NCBI GenBank assembly: GCA_000750105.3
Contig: JPHH03000077.1
Location: 1-64,000 of the forward strand
DNA: 64,000 nucleotides
Reading direction: 5' to 3'
Origin: Tolypocladium sp. Sup5 PDA-1
Taxonomy: Eukaryota > Ascomycota > Sordariomycetes > Hypocreales > Ophiocordycipitaceae
Position 1 is the first letter of the stretch. Every line of letters begins with the position of its first letter. Below are positions 53,447-64,000 of this stretch, in pieces. A model generated the notes under the pieces. That model worked only from the letters and a program-made list of their open reading frames with translations. It searched no databases and had not been told where the DNA came from. The translations under genes were made by a program, and so were the position numbers.

Positions 53447-54427
53447 AGAGGTGACACAAAATAGGGGTGTTCCATGAGACACATGATGATGGCAGCGTCT
53501 TGACAAAGATTCCGAATCTATCTGTGCCACGTAACACACACTTCGTGGCACTGGACATCTACATCTCCCAGGCCGCGCGTCTCGCCGTAGTCGGGGATGC
53601 CGATGGCTTGTCCGTAGAGAGAGTTCGTGTCGTTCAGGTAGCCACCCCCGCAGTCCGGTGGGCGACCTATTGGAACATCTGCTACCGACGCCTACTCCTT
53701 GATTGCCTCGGCGTCCTGCCGTCCTATGGAAAGGCAACTTTGGACCTGAGCGCGGCCATTCTCCTAGGTCATTGATGTATCATGTGGGGGGCTCCATGTC
53801 GGGCACGATGGAATATGGGATGGAGCTCGCAAGTGTACTCGTAAGAACAGGGAGGAAACAACCCCTGGCCCCCTTGAAAGCCGAGAAGAAGCTGCGCCGG
53901 GAAGCATCTCTAAGGATGACTTCCAGTCCAACTCACGCATATGCACTCGTCTCAGCCCTTCAAAATTCAGCTGACAATATCTAGCACTGCAAGTTCAGAC
54001 ACCTCGGATCCTGGCACCTTCGTCGAACAGTTATTCTCGGTGCTTCGGACTTGGCATTGCGGAGACGATCAGATGTCACATGCAGGGCGAGGTACCTTGT
54101 GTTTCCTCTCACTCTGTCGGGATACGCGGTACCAGCTGAGGCAAGACCTCCTACTTTGCGCCTGAGATGACTATTAGCCTTCCGTGAGGCTTTGGTTCAT
54201 CTTTCGAAAGGAATATCTTGGAACATGTGCTTCCTGAGAGACCGAGGACCGAGGAAGAAGCACAATGGACTGTCAATACATTCCATGTACGGTGGATTTC
54301 AAATCGACATGGAGTAGGCGGCTCGAATGGGAACCATGTCCGAAGCCTCGTACAGTTCTCACCAGCGAGTCAACACATTCATGTACCCGGTATGAGGCCT
54401 TCTACTAGCTGGCGGCATATTCCACCA

Positions 54428-54620
54428 AAGGTGGGCGAAACCGGCCCAATGAAAATACCAATTCTGACATAGGATCAATGCATTGCAGATTTGGACGTCG
54501 GGCACCAATGCCCCTGCACGTCCCGGCCAGAAGGGGGACAAAGACCGGGCTGCATGATGCGACTCTGGCCCCATTGTCGGCGACACACAGAATCTGATCT
54601 GACTGTTCATGTATGCGTCT
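54428..54620. repeat. Diverged repeat, copy 2
   Basis: Counterpart of 51957-52050. AATCTGATCTGACTGTTC here reads AATCTAATCTAACTGTTC in copy 1 (two G-to-A changes), and a longer insert separates its two ends. Confidence 0.5.
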
Positions 54621-55514
54621 GTCAGATCCGAGAGCAGGTTTCGGTGAAGAACCTTTGATCAGTATGGAACGTCGGCATCCGCAGATGCACACGCAGGGAC
54701 CATACATATGCTGTGCCTCCATGCTTGCGGAAATCAAATATTAGACGTCTCCAAACAAGAGACGAGGCGGGCTGAAGGATTCCCGCCATGCTTGAAGATG
54801 TGGTTCTGGCGATGGGCACTTCCAGCGGCCAAGTTCCAAGCCTTGGGCTTTCGCACTTACACGCACATTCCCCATCCCTGCCGCATCAGGCCATTGCATG
54901 AAGCCCCGCAGGGTCCGCTGCTGCCCGCAACTCTGGGGAGTTGAAGGTTCGGTCGCCAATCTCCTTCTCGTTAGGCTTATTAACCCCGCGAATTGGATAC
55001 GACGCACGATGAACGGCTCTCCGCACGCGGATGGCGGGTGGGTTCCTGCACCGAGATCCGAGATGGAGGTTCCAGCTAGGGTGAGGGATAGAATGCCATG
55101 GAGCGGAGGAAGCCTCGGGATCTTAGAACTATGTGACGACAAAGCTCCCGCTCGAAAGCTTGTGATTACGATGGGCTTGAGAATGAGGGGAGATGTTTGA
55201 CTTTGAACGAGTCAGAAGAGTTCCCGCAACACCACCACGGTCGAGGTGGCCAGGGCAGCTTGCGACTGCAACACGCGGGACCAGGGTCTAGGGTCGTTCC
55301 CAGAGAGTCGCACAGCATGGCGGACGTGATGCTGATTCCCAAGTTGGAAAGCTCGTCCGTGTTTGCTTGAAGCCCACGGGCCTCGTTCCAAAATGGTCGA
55401 GGCGGTGACTATTGGGTTTGGACGGCAGTTGTCCATGGCTATTCCGTTGCCAAGAGTCAAAGCGGCGTTGCGAACCGGGGCTTGGCAGGGCTAATTGTGA
55501 GGCTGAAGAACTTT

Positions 55515-55539
55515 ATACTTCGTACGGTGAACGAAGTAT
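55515..55539. repeat. Perfect inverted repeat with 7-nt loop
   Basis: ATACTTCGT (55515-55523) pairs with ACGAAGTAT (55531-55539). Built from the same motif that recurs elsewhere in the window. Confidence 0.85.
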
Positions 55540-55923
55540 TGTTGGGAATTAAATTAAAATATTTTTGAGAATAGGTTAGGACCTGAAGTGAGAGCTGTGC
55601 GGTTGTCGGTCGACCTCGTTGGGCTGAATAGCCGAGCGGGAGTGTCAGATTCGCCATGTAGGTATCCGTAGGTGGCTGGCAGATGCGGCGGGGAATGGCG
55701 CAATGATACCGATGAGACGACCCCGAGACAGCGATCAATCACAGGAAACAGAGCGTTAGATCTGCCCGCTTGACTGCTGTTGGACGCACCAGGGTTGGAG
55801 ACGCACGCAATGTCCGACCGATCGGACTTTGTCCGCGGTGCCGGAGTTTGGCGTCGATGGTGGGCATGACGACGGAAACAGCGTCGGAAATGGGCAATGC
55901 TCCGAATCACGTACGTGTTGGTA

Positions 55924-55951
55924 GTCCGTACTCCGTACTTCGTACGAGTAC
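55924..55951. repeat. Compound TACTCCGTAC / TACTTCGTAC palindromic motif
   Basis: GTCCGTACTCCGTACTTCGT followed by ACGAGTAC; overlapping copies of the dispersed palindrome. Confidence 0.85.
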
Positions 55952-57531
55952 ACTCGGCGGTCGAGAATAAGGCGCATGGGCTGCCGGCTAGGCTGAAGGA
56001 TTGCTTGTCGAGGCGTGGGGTGGGTTCGGGTTCGGGTTCGGGTTGGGGGCTGGTAAAGTCACGGGGTATTGTATTATGGACCCTGACCAAGACGCAGCGC
56101 TTGCTTCCACCGTTCTTCCCCTCTCGCCTTCATACCTTGATTGACTTCGTCTCTCGTCCGTACTTCGTACAGCATCGGGGAATTCTCCCACTCTCCCCCT
56201 CCTGCAAGGACAGGGCCGCTGCTGTCACATCCAGCCCGCCGGGTGGCCATGCAAAAAGCCAAAGACGGACGGAGGCGATCCCTACCGGTCGAGATGCACG
56301 CCGTGCACCGAACCCACCGCCAGATCAACAGCCGACCACTCGCATCGCCTAGGCCTCCGAGTACAGAGCCCTGGCCGAGTAGGGCCATGGCGACATCCGT
56401 GCTCACACCCTCGCTCGGAGCCCGCGATGCTGCACCTCATCATCACCTCACCGTTTTAGTCTCGCAGGCCCGCTGAATATAGGGCACACACACCAGGCAC
56501 CGAAACGGCAAGGTCGCTCGCTCTCCCCGCAGCCACTGAGCCACCATCCCGCTACCGGCCTTGCATCCCCACGCGTTGGGCGGAAAGCCGATGGAGCCTC
56601 CATGCCTCGGCTCGCCGCGCCCGGCCACCACAGCCCCATGGTTTTGCCCACATCGGGAGCAAAAGCTCTCGTGCTTTCCATGTGCTGCTGCGGGCTCTCG
56701 CCGTCCACGTCGTCTGATATGCCCCGCGCCATCTCGTCCTGCCCCGTGGGGAAACGGGGGGTAGCGGTGGTTGTGGATCTTGCAAATCTACTGCAACGAC
56801 TAATAGGACTGAGTTTCCAGACGGAGACGGGCGTATTGGCCCCTGCTGGACGACACAGGCAGCCACCAGTCCAGACTGGCAGACGAGGCCATTGCCGAGA
56901 TGCGGCGTCCACACGGGCTCGGTCAACACCATGGCATATACGGTGCGGTACCACATCCCTCTCGGCGGCGGCCCGGCGAGAATCGTGTCAGTGCATGCCG
57001 GCCGGCCACGCTACGCAGGGCTCCTCCCTTCTCGTGATGCCGCTACGCTGGATGAGCGCGGTGATCCCCCTTGCTGACTTACGAGCACTTCTTGGCATGG
57101 CCCATTGACGACGTTCCACCCATCCACGCGTTGTGGAGAGGAGCTGAGGGAGTGGGGGGGCCTATCCAGGGCCATGGCTCCGTGGTGCCTGTTATTGTTG
57201 ATGAGCAAGCATGTGGCATTAGCAAGGTGACGATGGGTGGTGCCTTGGTAGTACTCCAGTTTGACCAGAGACTACCATGGGCCGACCGCCTGGTCAGACT
57301 ATAAGGGCGGCCGCATCCCGCTCCGTCTCGACGTCGGTTTGCTGGAATGTCACGAGGATCTTCGGACAGCAGCCGCCTGGGCCCGTTCGACCATCTCTGC
57401 CTTGCTCTTGGCTCTCTGGCCACGCGTCGGGACTGTCTGGCTGTGGCATCTCACACCCTCATCGCCCTTGACCAGCGCCTGCCACTGTCCGATCCAGCTT
57501 GGTGTGGCCTTCCAGTATCTACTCCTCCATC

Positions 57532-59319
57532 ATGAAGTTCCTCAAGGCCCAGTCGGCCGTGGCTGGCTTGTTTATCTCCGCCGTGCTGGCTGTTCCGGCT
57601 CCGGCTCCGGTCCCTGCCCCGGCTCCTGAGGCTGCCCCGGCGCCGCTCCCCGTCCCCGTCCCCGTCCCAAACCCGGCCGAGCCGCACCTCGAAGAGCGCT
57701 TCGCCACCGTTTCTGTCAACATTCCCACGGGAGGCAAGGTCACCGGCCGGTCGTTGTTGAACGTCGAGTCCTTCAACGCCATCCCCTATGCCGATCCCCC
57801 GGTCGGTGGGTTGCGTCTCAAGCCGCCGAAGAGACTCTCGACACAGCTGGGCACCGTCGATGGTACCGGCATCGCTCCAGGATGCCCCCAGATGTTCGTC
57901 TCGTCTGAGAGCAAGGACGCACTCAGCAAGATTCTGGGCACGCTCCTGGACCTGCCCTTCCTCAAGCAGATTACGGGCCAGGAGGACTGCCTGACAGTCA
58001 ACGTTCAACGACCCGCGGGCACCAAGGCCAACGCCAAGCTCCCCGTCCTCTTCTGGATATACGGTGGAGGCTTCGAGTTTGGAAGCACAAACACGTACGA
58101 CGCCACCAGCCTGCTCGCCACTGCTGTCGGACAGAAGCAGCCCTTTGTTTTCGTGGCCGTCAACTACCGCGTCGCCGGCTTTGGCTTCATGCCCGGAAAG
58201 GAGATCCTCCAGGACGGCAGCGCCAACATCGGCCTGCTCGATCAGCGCATGGGACTCGAGTGGGTTGCTGATAACATCGAGGCTTTTGGCGGAGACCCTT
58301 CCAAGGTTACCATCTGGGGCGAGTCGGCGGGAGCCATTTCCGTGTTTGACCAGATGCTCCTGTACGGAGGCAACGCGACCTACAACGGCAAGCCGCTGTT
58401 CCGCGGCGCCATTATGAACTCAGGTAGTGTTGTCCCGGCCGACCCTGTCGACTGTCCCAAGGGGCAGGCCGTCTACGATGCTGTCGTCAGGGAGGCAGGC
58501 TGCTCGGGTGCGCAGGACACTTTGAACTGTCTTCGGGGGAAGGACTACGACACGTTCCTCAAGGCTGCGAACTCGGTCCCCTCAATATTGTCGTATAACT
58601 CAGTTGCCCTGTCCTACCTTCCCCGACCAGACGGTGTAGTCATCCCAGACAGCCCCGACAAGCTCGGTGAGAGTGGCCGCTTTTACGGGGTACCATTCAT
58701 CGTCGGCGACCAGGAAGACGAGGGCACAATCTTCTCCATCTTCCAGTCGAACATAACCACGACTGACGCCATGGCCGACTACCTGTCCGACCTCTTCTTC
58801 CACAACGCCCCCAGGGAAAAGCTAAAGGAGCTCGTCGACATTTACGAACCCGCCATCCTGCAGGGCAGCCCGTTCCGCACCGGCTTCTTGAACGAGCTGT
58901 ATCCCGGCTTCAAGCGCATGGCTGCCATCCTGGGCGACCTGACCTTTACGCTGACCCGCCGCGTCACGTTGAACCTTGCCACCAAGGTCAAGCCGGACAT
59001 GCCCGTCTGGTCCTACCTGTCGTCGTACGACTACGGCACCCCCTTTGTGGGCACATTTCACGCCTCGGACATCCTGCAGGTCTTCTACGGCATCCTGCCC
59101 AACAACGCCATGAAGAGCTGCCGTACGTACTACTTCAACTTCCTCTACAACCTGGACCCCAACAAGGGCGTCGGCGGTTACGCCCAGTGGCCGCAGTGGA
59201 AGGAGAACAAGAACCTCATGTGGTTCCGCTGGGGCTGGCAGAACGATATTCTCAAGGACGACTTCCGGAGCGGGGCCGGGGAATGGATCGAGCAGAACAA
59301 GGATCTCCTGTACATTTGA
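57532..59319 (+). CDS. Secreted type-B carboxylesterase/lipase (Candida rugosa lipase-like)
   Basis: Single exon, 595 residues from ATG 57532; the ATG 11 codons upstream would spoil the signal peptide. Residues 1-20 form the signal, then a Pro/Ala-rich spacer (about 21-53). The alpha/beta hydrolase domain has YADPPVGGLRLKPP, EDCLTVNVQRPAG, the oxyanion segment IYGGGFEFGS, and nucleophile Ser265 in WGESAGA. DQEDEGTIFS and the conserved TFHASDILQVF histidine region complete the triad. Fungal members hydrolyse triglycerides, sterol esters or other esters outside the cell. No cluster neighbours suggest a special substrate. Confidence 0.93.
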   Translation: MKFLKAQSAVAGLFISAVLAVPAPAPVPAPAPEAAPAPLPVPVPVPNPAEPHLEERFATVSVNIPTGGKVTGRSLLNVESFNAIPYADPPVGGLRLKPPKRLSTQLGTVDGTGIAPGCPQMFVSSESKDALSKILGTLLDLPFLKQITGQEDCLTVNVQRPAGTKANAKLPVLFWIYGGGFEFGSTNTYDATSLLATAVGQKQPFVFVAVNYRVAGFGFMPGKEILQDGSANIGLLDQRMGLEWVADNIEAFGGDPSKVTIWGESAGAISVFDQMLLYGGNATYNGKPLFRGAIMNSGSVVPADPVDCPKGQAVYDAVVREAGCSGAQDTLNCLRGKDYDTFLKAANSVPSILSYNSVALSYLPRPDGVVIPDSPDKLGESGRFYGVPFIVGDQEDEGTIFSIFQSNITTTDAMADYLSDLFFHNAPREKLKELVDIYEPAILQGSPFRTGFLNELYPGFKRMAAILGDLTFTLTRRVTLNLATKVKPDMPVWSYLSSYDYGTPFVGTFHASDILQVFYGILPNNAMKSCRTYYFNFLYNLDPNKGVGGYAQWPQWKENKNLMWFRWGWQNDILKDDFRSGAGEWIEQNKDLLYI

Positions 59320-59621
59320 ATGCTATTTGAAGCGTCTGCAATTACTTTCCGTTCGATGTACATATGGGATGACTCATGATGGGCTTGGCCCTGTTGGTCC
59401 AACAGCTTCGGCAATAGGGTATTTGTTAATGATGCGACGATGGGACACCGCATGATTATGAAGCAAACGCACGTCATGATTAGGGAAAAGATTCAATCAT
59501 ATACGATGACTCGTGTAGGGCAATCGCTAAATGACTCTACCGACATCTCAGGCATCTCCTCCGTTCGTCGACAAACCCAAACCCAAGCCCATCCCTCTCC
59601 TTTATTTTCTCATTCTGTTTC
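59320..59621. other. Intergenic region between convergent genes
   Basis: 3' flanks only. Confidence 0.5.
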
Positions 59622-60149
59622 TCAGAGCAGGCCAGCAACCCCCACCAGCGCCGCTGCAGCCATGCCCGCTGCGGCCGCAACACCCGTCTGCACCGGCGCG
59701 GCGTTCTTGGACCCGGAGGCAGTGCCGGCAGTGCCGGTCCCCGTCGGCGCCGGCGCCTTGCAGTCGGTGATGTGCAGGAACGGCGTGATGGCGGCCGCCG
59801 CGGTGTTGGCGCCGCCGACTGCCGTGGCGCAGGTCATCAGCTGGCTCAAGGCGGCGCTGTTGGCGACGACGAGCGACGACAGGAGCGACGAGTACGAGCT
59901 GACCTCGCTTCTCAGCGACGTCGGCGCCGCGGCGACCCAGCTGCACGGGTCCGTGGCCGTCTTCTCCGCCGCGAGGAAAAAGCTCGCCAGCGCGCCCGTC
60001 GGCGTGGGCAGCCCGGCGACGGCGCCGATGACGGTGCTTGCGGCCGAGGTGCAGCTGCTGAGGAAGCGGTCGTTTAGGGTGGGCAACTCCGCGAGGACCG
60101 GGGAGGTGAAGGCCGCCGCGGCGAGGAGGAGGACGGCTTTGGTCTGCAT
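59622..60149 (-). CDS. GPI-anchored Ser/Ala-rich cell-surface protein
   Basis: Single exon, 175 residues from ATG 60149. Upstream the frame is open but lacks a signal; here MQTKAVLLLAAAAFTSPVLA is a clean signal peptide. The mature part is helical, Ser/Ala/Thr-rich, with four cysteines (CTSA, PCSW, MTCA, TDCK) that could form two disulfides, and ends with a small-residue linker and a hydrophobic tail (GVAAAAGMAAAALVGVAGLL) fitting GPI attachment. It resembles small fungal wall proteins but I do not assign a named family. A structural or surface role is inferred. Confidence 0.75.
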   Translation of the reverse strand: MQTKAVLLLAAAAFTSPVLAELPTLNDRFLSSCTSAASTVIGAVAGLPTPTGALASFFLAAEKTATDPCSWVAAAPTSLRSEVSSYSSLLSSLVVANSAALSQLMTCATAVGGANTAAAAITPFLHITDCKAPAPTGTGTAGTASGSKNAAPVQTGVAAAAGMAAAALVGVAGLL

Positions 60150-61092
60150 TTTTTGGAGAGGTGGGATGGTGGCGAGAAGGATGTGTGAGGATGGCAAAGA
60201 GTGAGACGGACGAGAAAGGCTGGGCATCGACGAGTAGAAGAATCTGCAGAAGGGGCATAAGCTTAATATAACCCAGCCAAGACTACAGTACGAGTACGGA
60301 CTACTACAGACGACCCACGCGAGTCGCGACAAGGCAATATCCGTCAGGGGTCCCGCTACAAGTTTGGAATAAGCATAAGAAGCGATGCCCGGGATTGTTC
60401 CTGCATGTGGGCTGACAAGCCGACAAAAGAGGGGCTGTGAGGCTGAAAAAAAACCCGGCATATCAAAGAAGGGGGGGGCCGTGTTCCAGATTAATCAACG
60501 CAAGTCGAGCGGCTTTTAACCGACTCTTGACCAACATACGTTTCCATGGCAGTTCCGGGCTGCGCCAACAGCTTAGATGGACGACGAAATTCGGATCTGA
60601 CTTGATCGTATGTGCTTCTTCGTAGGAGCGCCGTTGGCAGGCTCCCCGTCGGCTTTGGCGGTTCAGAGAATCGCTGGGGGACCTCTGTTGCGCATGTCCA
60701 CGGATCCCTCGTGATGGTCGGCTTCGCAGTTGGCGAGATTATATCGGAGAATGGTGGTATATTGCATCCCGGACGTGGAGTGATTCAGCCAACTGCTTGG
60801 TGCGCACGCGGCAGGTGGCAGTGCTTGATGACCCACACAGAGCCAATGCCGAACTTGGTGGTCGTCGGTGACTTCCACAACTGGCAACTTCCGGGGTCGC
60901 TCCACCAATGGCGGGCCTTCCATGTCACATATCCGTACAGTACATCACCACGACATGCCGAGCCAATAGAACATCTCATTCATTCTGCTCCTTTGCTTTT
61001 CGACCCTCAAATAACATCATAATGCTGGATTCATCCTCGCAACTTCACCGACATAACACCACGTCTCATAATTTACACACGTCGCGCGTCAG
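60150..61092. other. Intergenic region
   Basis: Promoter of the GPI protein on the left and 3' flank of the aminopeptidase on the right. GAGTACGGACTACTACAGAC near 60290 contains a partial version of the recurring motif. No gene seen. Confidence 0.5.
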
Positions 61093-63882
61093 TCACAGAT
61101 AGCCGTTCGCGCCCAGCCATTCCTTGAGCGCCGCAGAATCCCGCTGCTTGTAGGCCGCGCGGCCCCTGATCTTGTCCTTGACGGTGCCCAAGGTTCGGTT
61201 GAAGCCACTAGTATCCTTGTCCTTGAAGAACTGGTCGATGTCGTCAATGGTCGTGGTATCCGTGAATCCGCCCAAGCTGACGCGGACGAACCGGTCCACG
61301 ACAATGGGGTTGCCGAGCTTGGCAATGCACGCGTCCCAGTTGTTCTTCATGAACTCCCACTGCGCAGCCCGGCCGATGGGGTTGCTGGCCAAGCCCATAC
61401 CGAGGGCGTGCATGTCGGCAGCTGGCACCGAGTCGCTGGGGGGAGACGCGTTGAAGTTGAAAGGAATGATCGACTTGCGCAGGAGCTCCTCGTCCTCGGT
61501 GACTGAGAGGGATCCGAGGCAGATGAGCTTGCCGTCAATCGACTTGGTGTTGAACCACTCCTTCTTGAGGATCTCAACCGCGCGAGCCGACTCCTTGCGG
61601 ACGGCAGCGCGCCAGACCGGTGATCGCAGCGAGGGGTGGATGGGGCTGCCTTCGGGGCTCTCAACCCAGGCATTGAAGCGCTTGAGGGCCTCGTCCGCAA
61701 CCCTGTGAAATGTCAGCAAGCATGTTCTTGCACGGTGGCTCGTGGTTTAATGCAAAGGTGCAGCGGTGACTGACTCAGTGTGGCCGCTAGCAGCAGCGAC
61801 GCCAATAAGCTGCTTGCGCAGAATGCCGGTAAGGTAGCCCTCGCCGTCGGCAAACTCCCATCCAACCTCCTTCACCTTGTTGCTGATGAGCTTCAGGGCA
61901 AAGTTCTCGATGCCCTTCTTGATCTCCTTGTCCTCGGCGAAGACGGACTTGACCGAGCCGATGGAGTCGAGAATCTGGGTCCAGACCAGAGGGTGAGTCT
62001 CCTTGTTGAATCCCTGGAGGAAGGTGAGCAGCGACGCCGTCGTGCCGTTGCCTGCAAACGCGAGGTCGGCAGTCGATCCGATGATGGCAATCTTGTCCTC
62101 GGTGCTGAGCCTGTCAAGCTGGGTGCTCAGCTTCGCCAGCCGTGCAGGAGGGTAGTTGACACGGTAGAAGCCAGTTGCCCCACTGTTGAGCTTGTAAAAG
62201 TCGTCATCAATGTCGCGGATGGTCTCAACCTTCTGCGTCAGGGACAGGTCGGCGACGCCAGACTGCCCCTTCTTGCCCTCGAGACCGAGCGGTACCCACC
62301 AGGTGGTGGTGTCGTCCTCGGGCTTGACATCGCCGGTGGAAAGGAAGCGAGACTGCTTGATGGAGATCTGGCCGGGCTCCTCGGCCACGGTCAGGACAGG
62401 GTGGCCAATCTTGGAGATCCAGGGACCCATGAGCGCATTGACGTCCTTGCCAGAGGCCTCGCTCAGCGCATCCCACAGAGCCTTGGTCTTGGCATTTCCG
62501 TACTTGTGCGCCTTGAGGTAGTTGGAGACGCCCTTAAGGAACGTCTTGACGCCGAGGTGGTTGGCCAGCATGCGGATGGCAGAGCAGCCCTTGAGGTAGC
62601 TGATGGAGTCGAAGATCTGGTTAACGTCGAGCGCATCGCGAACTGGGACGTGGATGGGGTGGCTAGCGCGAATGCCATCTAGACGGAAGGCAGCCTCCAT
62701 GCCCTCGTTGACGAACTGGGCCCAGACCTGCCAATCGGGGTGCAGATGGTCGATGGCGTACCATCCGACCCAGGTGGCGAAGCCTTCGTTCAGCCACAGC
62801 TCGTCCCACCAGTCCATGGTGACGAGGTTACCGAACCACTGGTGGGCCAGCTCGTGGGCGACAACGTAGGCGACGGCGTTCTTGAAGCGCGCATCCGAGG
62901 TCTTCTCGTCGAAGAGGACCTGGGTAGTGCGGTACGTGACCAGGCCCCAGTTCTCCATGGCTCCGTGAGTGAACTCGTGGACGGCGAGAAGGTCGGACTT
63001 GGGGAGCGGGTAATCAATGTCGAAGATCTCGGAGAAGAAGTCGATGATCTTGGGCGCGTGCTCGAGGGCCCAGCGACCCTGCTCCTTGAGGCCTCGGGTA
63101 GTGTAGACACGGACCGGCAGCTGCTTGCCATTGTATCGTCGGTCAGTCTGAGCCTCAACGTACTCGAAGTCGCCGACGGCCCACGCCAGCAAATAGGTGC
63201 TCATGATGGGCGTGGTCTCGAAGGAGACCACGTTCCATCCGTCCTTGGTGGGCTTGGTGTCCTTGACGGGCATGTTGCTCAGGGCGACCTGATCGGCGGG
63301 CACCTCAATCTCAAAGTCAAAGGTAGCCTTGAGGTTGGGCTCATCGAAGCAGGGAAAGGCACGGCGGGCATCGCACGACTCGAACTGGGTGCTGAACATG
63401 TAGTGGAACTCTTCGTCGCGAGGAACCGACTTGGCGGGGGTGGCGACGGGCTTGTACTTGCTGCGGTAGAAGCCGGCCATTTCGTTGTTTATGATGCCCT
63501 CGAACTCGATGGCGACGGAGGCCTTCTTTGACACGGGAAGCTCCTCGTGGAAGGTGATGGTGACGCGCTGAGCCTTGTCATCGTAGCTGAAGTCGGTGGA
63601 TTCGAGGGACTGGGAGGACTTTGTGTGGTCGAGAGTGACCTTGGCATGGGACAGCTTGATCTCGAGGACGTTGAGAACAATCTGCTTGGTGGGCTTGGAA
63701 ATCTCGGCGTCGATTCTGCGGGAGAGGGTAAGTCAATGGCTCTCCAATGGTGCGGCACGGGCCATGAGGGGAACCTACGTCACGGTGCCCTTGTAGGTCC
63801 AGTTCTTGAACTCAAGCTCCTTGAGGGAGAGATTGTAGTGAACAGGCTTCACACTGTCGGGGAGGACTTCGCGGTCGGCCAT
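61093..63882 (-). CDS. M1-family zinc aminopeptidase (Ape2/Aap1, puromycin-sensitive type)
   Basis: Three exons: 63882-63779, 63715-61775 and 61702-61093; 884 residues. The N-terminal start MADREVLPDSVKPVHYNL is typical. The exopeptidase motif GAMENWG is at about residues 286-292, the zinc site HELAH at about 322-326 with the third ligand Glu at about 345 (WLNEGFATW), all intact. A beta-sandwich and the C-terminal helical ERAP1-like domain follow. The enzyme removes N-terminal residues from peptides in the cytosol. The second intron uses a GTCAGT donor; without it the frame closes eight codons later. The N-terminus has no leader peptide. Confidence 0.95.
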
Positions 63883-64000
63883 CTTGTTAGGATTTCGTGC
63901 TCTGGCGTGCGCGGAGCAGAATCGAGAGGGTATCCGAGGAAGCAAGCTGGCGGGGGATGGTATCAGTACAGGCTGTTTTTAAACAATTGATGGATGAGTG
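63883..64000. other. 5' flank of the aminopeptidase gene
   Basis: Short promoter/leader segment reaching the window edge. Confidence 0.5.

Larger units (their letters stand above)
51045..57531. other. 6.5-kb gene desert with repeats and gene relics
   Basis: No intact gene. Features inside: tandem TACGAAGTAGG units (52067-52109), a 25-bp tandem duplication (52581-52630), AT-rich stretch 52740-52860, a decayed coding region (52865-53446), a possible minus-strand coding scrap (about 53548-53665), and diverged repeats near 51957 and 54428. Frames open in 55.5-57.3 kb show no family motifs. Confidence 0.6.

Noticed and set aside
56020..56046. GGTTCG repeats that looked telomere-like
   Set aside because: Not the fungal telomere repeat TTAGGG, only a few units, and located internally.
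56448..56956. Overlapping minus-strand ORFs of 168 and 134 codons
   Set aside because: No motifs, no supporting splice sites, and several frames open at once in GC-rich DNA.
62740..63531. 263-codon plus-strand ORF
   Set aside because: Shadow of the M1 aminopeptidase.
1..64000. tRNA genes
   Set aside because: I scanned by eye for B-box-like GGTTCGANTCC and found no match with a plausible A box and acceptor stem. A tRNA search program could overturn this.

Overview
The window is nuclear DNA from a filamentous ascomycete (Pezizomycotina, most likely a sordariomycete; the finer placement is inference). Genes are GC-rich and carry short introns of roughly 50-155 nt with GTRAGT-type donors, CTRAC branch sites and YAG acceptors. 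The gene set is typically fungal: Mir1 phosphate carrier, Sda1, Trm6, Arpc3, a Pho89-type symporter, GH125 mannosidase, GPI-anchored wall proteins and a ferric reductase. I reconstructed exons by hand, choosing splice sites that keep the frame and the family motifs. No rRNA, tRNA or CRISPR was seen.

Layout. 1-10 kb: start of a zinc alcohol dehydrogenase (leaves the window at the left edge), a secreted cyanovirin-N-like protein, a broken EI24/Rrt8-like membrane-protein gene, the mitochondrial phosphate carrier, SDA1 and a small Cys-rich protein. 10-19.4 kb: a fucose/glucose-permease-type MFS transporter, then a 5.6-kb stretch without a convincing gene, then the Na+/phosphate symporter. 19.4-26.6 kb: a flavin monooxygenase, TRM6 and ARPC3. 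26.6-34 kb: a repeat-rich, partly AT-rich accessory stretch holding an MCT-type MFS transporter, an FSH1-family hydrolase and a truncated PLP decarboxylase, possibly the remnant of a small metabolic cluster. 34-42 kb: a fungal hypothetical protein, a GNAT acetyltransferase, a PaiB-like FMN-binding protein, and a divergent NmrA-like / SDR pair. 42-51 kb: GH125 mannosidase, an AT-rich gap, then a GPI-anchored DM13 protein divergent from a ferric-reductase-type oxidoreductase, and a small unknown protein. 51-57.5 kb: a gene desert with repeats and decayed coding sequence. 57.5-64 kb: a secreted type-B carboxylesterase, a GPI-anchored serine/alanine-rich protein and an M1 aminopeptidase.

How it fits together. 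Housekeeping genes (MIR1, SDA1, TRM6, ARPC3, aminopeptidase) alternate with accessory blocks showing signs of decay: in-frame stops, truncations, duplicated fragments, and repeat copies that differ mainly by C-to-T/G-to-A changes, as repeat-induced point mutation would produce. Two phosphate transporters (mitochondrial and plasma membrane) lie about 11 kb apart. The most testable functional idea is the DM13 / ferric reductase pair as a cell-surface redox module. A palindromic motif around TACTTCGTAC recurs through the intergenic DNA, and an approximately 155-bp piece spanning the 3' end of the PaiB-like gene is duplicated about 8 kb away.
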